This document shows positions 34,217 through 35,852 of a stretch of 35,852 nucleotides of DNA, piece after piece (the stretch's first letter is position 1; the number at the start of each line of letters is the position of its first letter). The position numbers and the translations under genes are program-made. The DNA comes from Serratia liquefaciens (GTDB lineage: Bacteria > Pseudomonadota > Gammaproteobacteria > Enterobacterales > Enterobacteriaceae): NCBI GenBank assembly GCA_012719855.1, contig JAAXZN010000033.1:1-35852 (forward strand). The letters are read 5' to 3'. The notes beneath the pieces were generated by a model that was not told the DNA's origin, searched no databases, and saw nothing but the letters and a program-made list of their open reading frames with translations.

Positions 34217-34684
34217 TCAGAAAGAGTTTTCCGCGTATTGTTGCTGTGCGGAACCCTGCTGAGGCGGCGTAGAGTCGGACTTCTCAGCCTGATATACCTT
34301 TTCCTGACCGATTTTGATCCAATCGACCTTGATAAGGCGGGCTTTGAGACTGACGCGCTGTTCACCGGCATGTTCGCCGCTGTTGAGCGTGAAGATGTCC
34401 GTTTTGGGATTGCTGAGCACAAAACCAATCAAGACCTTTTTGTCTTCATCAACCGATTTTTGACAGCGGTTTATCAGGCTGCTGGCTTCTTTACCGGCGA
34501 CCGTTACATCGAAACGCGTGTAACTGGCGTTATCGGTAGGACCGGAGAGTCCATTGACGACACAGCTGATAAAGGTGCCATTCGGCCCATTGACTTGACG
34601 AATGTTGCTGAGGTACCCCATGCCCTTGATAGTCAGGTTGAAGTATTCAGTTTTGGTAGATGCTTGCTGAGATTGGGTAGACAT
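34217..34684 (-). CDS. STY4534/DUF3577-type ICE protein
   Basis: The start at 34684 (MSTQSQQASTKTEYFNL) has GGAG 8 bases upstream. A longer frame from 34783 reads through a leader hairpin and lacks a ribosome site. The 155-residue protein resembles the DUF3577/STY4534 family, small proteins encoded next to ssb and topB in this ICE class and linked to ICE DNA maintenance. It contains CVVNGLSGPTDNASYTRFDV and a Gln-rich tail, a layout that recalls SSB-like OB folds. It is preceded by RNA copy 3 and two leader hairpins and followed by a terminator. Confidence 0.85.
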   Translation of the reverse strand: MSTQSQQASTKTEYFNLTIKGMGYLSNIRQVNGPNGTFISCVVNGLSGPTDNASYTRFDVTVAGKEASSLINRCQKSVDEDKKVLIGFVLSNPKTDIFTLNSGEHAGEQRVSLKARLIKVDWIKIGQEKVYQAEKSDSTPPQQGSAQQQYAENSF

Positions 34685-34761
34685 GATGTTTTCTCCAGGA
34701 GTAAAGATTCGGTGACGGAGAAATACACCTTCCCTGACGGGAAAAGTATTTCCCGTCGGGA
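34685..34761 (-). promoter_or_regulatory. Leader hairpins with ribosome-site-blocking stem
   Basis: The upper hairpin pairs GACGGGAAA (34736-34744) with TTTCCCGTC (34749-34757) in nine perfect pairs around loop AGTA; TCCC/GGGA extends it past a one-base bulge. The lower element lets GGTGTATTTCTCC (34729-34717) pair with GGAGAAAACATC (34696-34685) across about 20 bases. That covers the whole Shine-Dalgarno of the DUF3577-type gene, with one bulge and one G-U. The left-edge gene has the same upper motif and a similar lower stem, which argues for translational control. Confidence 0.6.
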
Positions 34762-34851
34762 GCCAGGTATGGGTATACGCCATATCCTGACTGTCTGATC
34801 AGATTGAATAAGCCTTAATCGTTACGCAAAGTCGCGCTCACTATCAACGAT

Positions 34852-35058
34852 ATCTACTCTCAAAGGCGGGCAGATGTACCACGCAGCTAAGCTACGTACT
34901 CCCTCTCAGGCTAAGGAAGCGTTCTTTTGTTACCACCCGAAGGCGATCCTCTCAGGTAACGGGATCATTAGTGGCTGTCAATTAACAGCAGGGTCACCCG
35001 AAGGCGCTCATCACAGACCCACTGAGCATTGGTGGTTGTCCGAAGACAACAAGTAAGC
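34852..35058 (-). ncRNA. Structured RNA repeat, copy 3
   Basis: The hairpin order matches copies 1 and 2. The first stem is GTTGTC-UUCG-GACAAC (35050-35035). GCTGTC/AACAGC (34974-34989) has one plus-strand C-A mismatch that is G-U on the minus strand. The variable stem ACGCAGC/GCTACGT (34881-34897) shares almost no sequence with the other copies but pairs, again with one G-U only on the minus strand. The last hairpin is ATCTGC with GTAGAT (34852-34875). A terminator upstream (35120-35153) and its own promoter isolate it from topB, so it is an independent transcription start leading to the DUF3577-type gene. Confidence 0.72.
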
Positions 35059-35064
35059 CTGTTC

Positions 35065-35093
35065 ATTTTTAGTTCAGGTGCTGCTGCTGTCAA
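35065..35093 (-). promoter_or_regulatory. Sigma-70-like promoter of RNA copy 3
   Basis: On the minus strand TTGACA (35093-35088), a 17-base spacer and AAAAAT (35070-35065) are followed by GAACAGGCTTACT, as at copy 1. The spacers differ in sequence between copies while boxes, spacing and downstream bases are kept, which is the pattern expected of a functional promoter. Confidence 0.7.
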
Positions 35094-35119
35094 CCAGGAA
35101 TATCAATTTTGTGAATTGA

Positions 35120-35153
35120 GAAAACAAAAACGGCACAGTCAAAGACTGCGCCG
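35120..35153 (-). terminator. Rho-independent terminator after topB
   Basis: On the minus strand CGGCGCAGTC, loop TTT and GACTGTGCCG make 10 pairs (one G-U), followed by TTTTTGTTTT. It ends topB transcription just before the copy 3 promoter. Confidence 0.88.
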
Positions 35154-35398
35154 CGGAGTTTGCACCATAACTGGTAGTAGATCTCATCTGACTTCGAGGA
35201 GGGGTAGTAGACTCCTGGCGCGCTTTTCACGAAGTCGCATGCGCTTAATCAATCAACCTGAGTGTGGAGGCCATCGATACGGGCTGAAGCAGAATTGTCC
35301 ATGCATTAAACTTTCCTGCCATCCGCAGCCACGGGGTGCTCTGCATCAAAGCTCGCCCACATTAGCAAAACTTTCAGCGATAAACATCAGACAATCTC
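35154..35398 (-). other. Non-coding stretch between topB and its terminator
   Basis: About 245 bases hold no convincing gene. On the minus strand GACTTCG and CGAAGTC (within 35196-35245) form a 7-pair outer stem with AGGAG/CTCCT inside. Two very short frames (17-18 codons) occur without good support. It is unusually long for a 3' untranslated region and may carry an RNA structure. Confidence 0.4.
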
Positions 35399-35852
35399 TT
35401 ACTCCGCACCGGTTGTTTTATTTTTAGCCGGTGATTTTGCTTTATAGCGCTTAGCCTTACGACCACCTTTTGCATCAATGTTGATAATGCCCTGGCAAGT
35501 GGGGTAATTACTGCAGCCCCAGAAGGCGCCACCGCCTTTCTTGCCTGCACGCCGGCGCATCGTCCCTCCGCATGTCGGGCACGGCGGTGAAGGAGGCGCA
35601 GTGAACTTCACCGCCTGCGTCTTCCCTTTCTCCACCAGATGGCCCGTCCACTGTGCCTGGCGGCTCATGAACGTCTCGAGTGTCATCTGTCCCTGGGCAA
35701 TCTCGTCCAGCGCCTGCTCCCACAGCGCCGTCATCCCGGGGTTGGTCAGCGCCGTCGGTAACGCATCTATCAGTTCGCCGGCAATCGGCGTGGAGAGCAG
35801 GATTTTTCCCTTCTTCTCCAGGTAGCCGCGTTTAAACAGCGTTTCCAGGATA
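35399..35852 (-). CDS. topB: DNA topoisomerase III, C-terminal part
   Basis: The frame is open to the right edge, and the last 150 codons of the gene are visible. The end of the toprim-type IA core is recognisable (ILETLFKRGYLEKKGK, TPIAGELIDALP, then TNPGMTALWEQAL). A C-terminal four-cysteine zinc ribbon (CPTCGGTM...GCSNYPTC) and a Lys-rich tail follow. ICE-borne TopB is a common partner of ssb and DUF3577-type genes and is thought to help element DNA replication or transfer. The catalytic tyrosine lies outside the window. Confidence 0.9.
   Translation of the reverse strand, partial: ILETLFKRGYLEKKGKILLSTPIAGELIDALPTALTNPGMTALWEQALDEIAQGQMTLETFMSRQAQWTGHLVEKGKTQAVKFTAPPSPPCPTCGGTMRRRAGKKGGGAFWGCSNYPTCQGIINIDAKGGRKAKRYKAKSPAKNKTTGAE

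Overview
This window is most of the conjugation module and part of the cargo of an integrative and conjugative element (ICE) of the SPI-7/PAPI-1/PFGI-1 type (GI-type, MPF-G, type IV secretion). The host is probably a gammaproteobacterium, most likely of the Enterobacterales: the small stress proteins are of the E. coli UspA class and the ICE genes resemble those of the Salmonella SPI-7 group. No chromosomal backbone, tRNA att site or relaxase gene is visible, so both ends lie inside the element.

Layout. 1-604: start of a minus-strand ICE gene (runs off the left edge) with a long structured leader. 605-5834: plus-strand cargo, namely a SulP anion transporter, a tandem universal stress protein (USP), an AT-rich family 2 glycosyltransferase, a possible 35-residue protein and terminator, then two overlapping UspA-class genes. 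5956-6855: a minus-strand tyrosine recombinase. 6881-7828: about 0.95 kb without a convincing gene, full of hairpins. 8011-8964: AT-rich polytopic membrane protein of unknown function. 9101-9475: DUF3742-type gene, meeting the secretion operon head to head. 9476-32941: type IV secretion genes, all minus strand and mostly overlapping by a few bases, interrupted at 14.3-17.1 kb by an oppositely oriented zinc-hook ATPase, a probable defence gene. 33088-34684: DUF2442, DUF4160, ssb and a DUF3577-type gene. 35399-35852: 3' end of topB.

Transfer machinery. Read on the minus strand, the order is a PilL-like lipoprotein, a coiled-coil membrane protein, the TIGR03759-like protein, a lytic transglycosylase, the TIGR03765-like protein, a membrane-anchored Mrr-like nuclease, a membrane protein, the TraD coupling ATPase, the TIGR03747-like protein, the RAQPRD protein, two small pilin/membrane proteins, VirB3/B8/B9/B10-like parts, an unannotated-looking 39-residue membrane peptide, a VirB7-like lipoprotein, the VirB4-like ATPase, and TraU/TraH/TraG-like proteins. 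No separate type IVB pilus operon follows the PilL-like gene.

Main discovery candidate. Three copies of a structured, roughly 205-nt non-coding element lie at about 363-569, 7588-7793 and 34852-35058, all in one orientation. Their stems change sequence while keeping pairing. Most single mismatches on the plus strand become G-U pairs on the minus strand, and several loops read UUCG on the minus strand. Each copy has a sigma-70-like promoter (TTGACA or TTGACG, 17-base spacer) at the same place, directing minus-strand transcription. Copies 1 and 3 are followed by a second shared hairpin and by potential Shine-Dalgarno-blocking stems before ICE genes. Copy 2 leads into a hairpin-rich 0.7 kb and then the recombinase gene. 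This looks like an ICE-wide family of structured leaders or small RNAs. I do not recognise it as a named RNA family and could not search Rfam.
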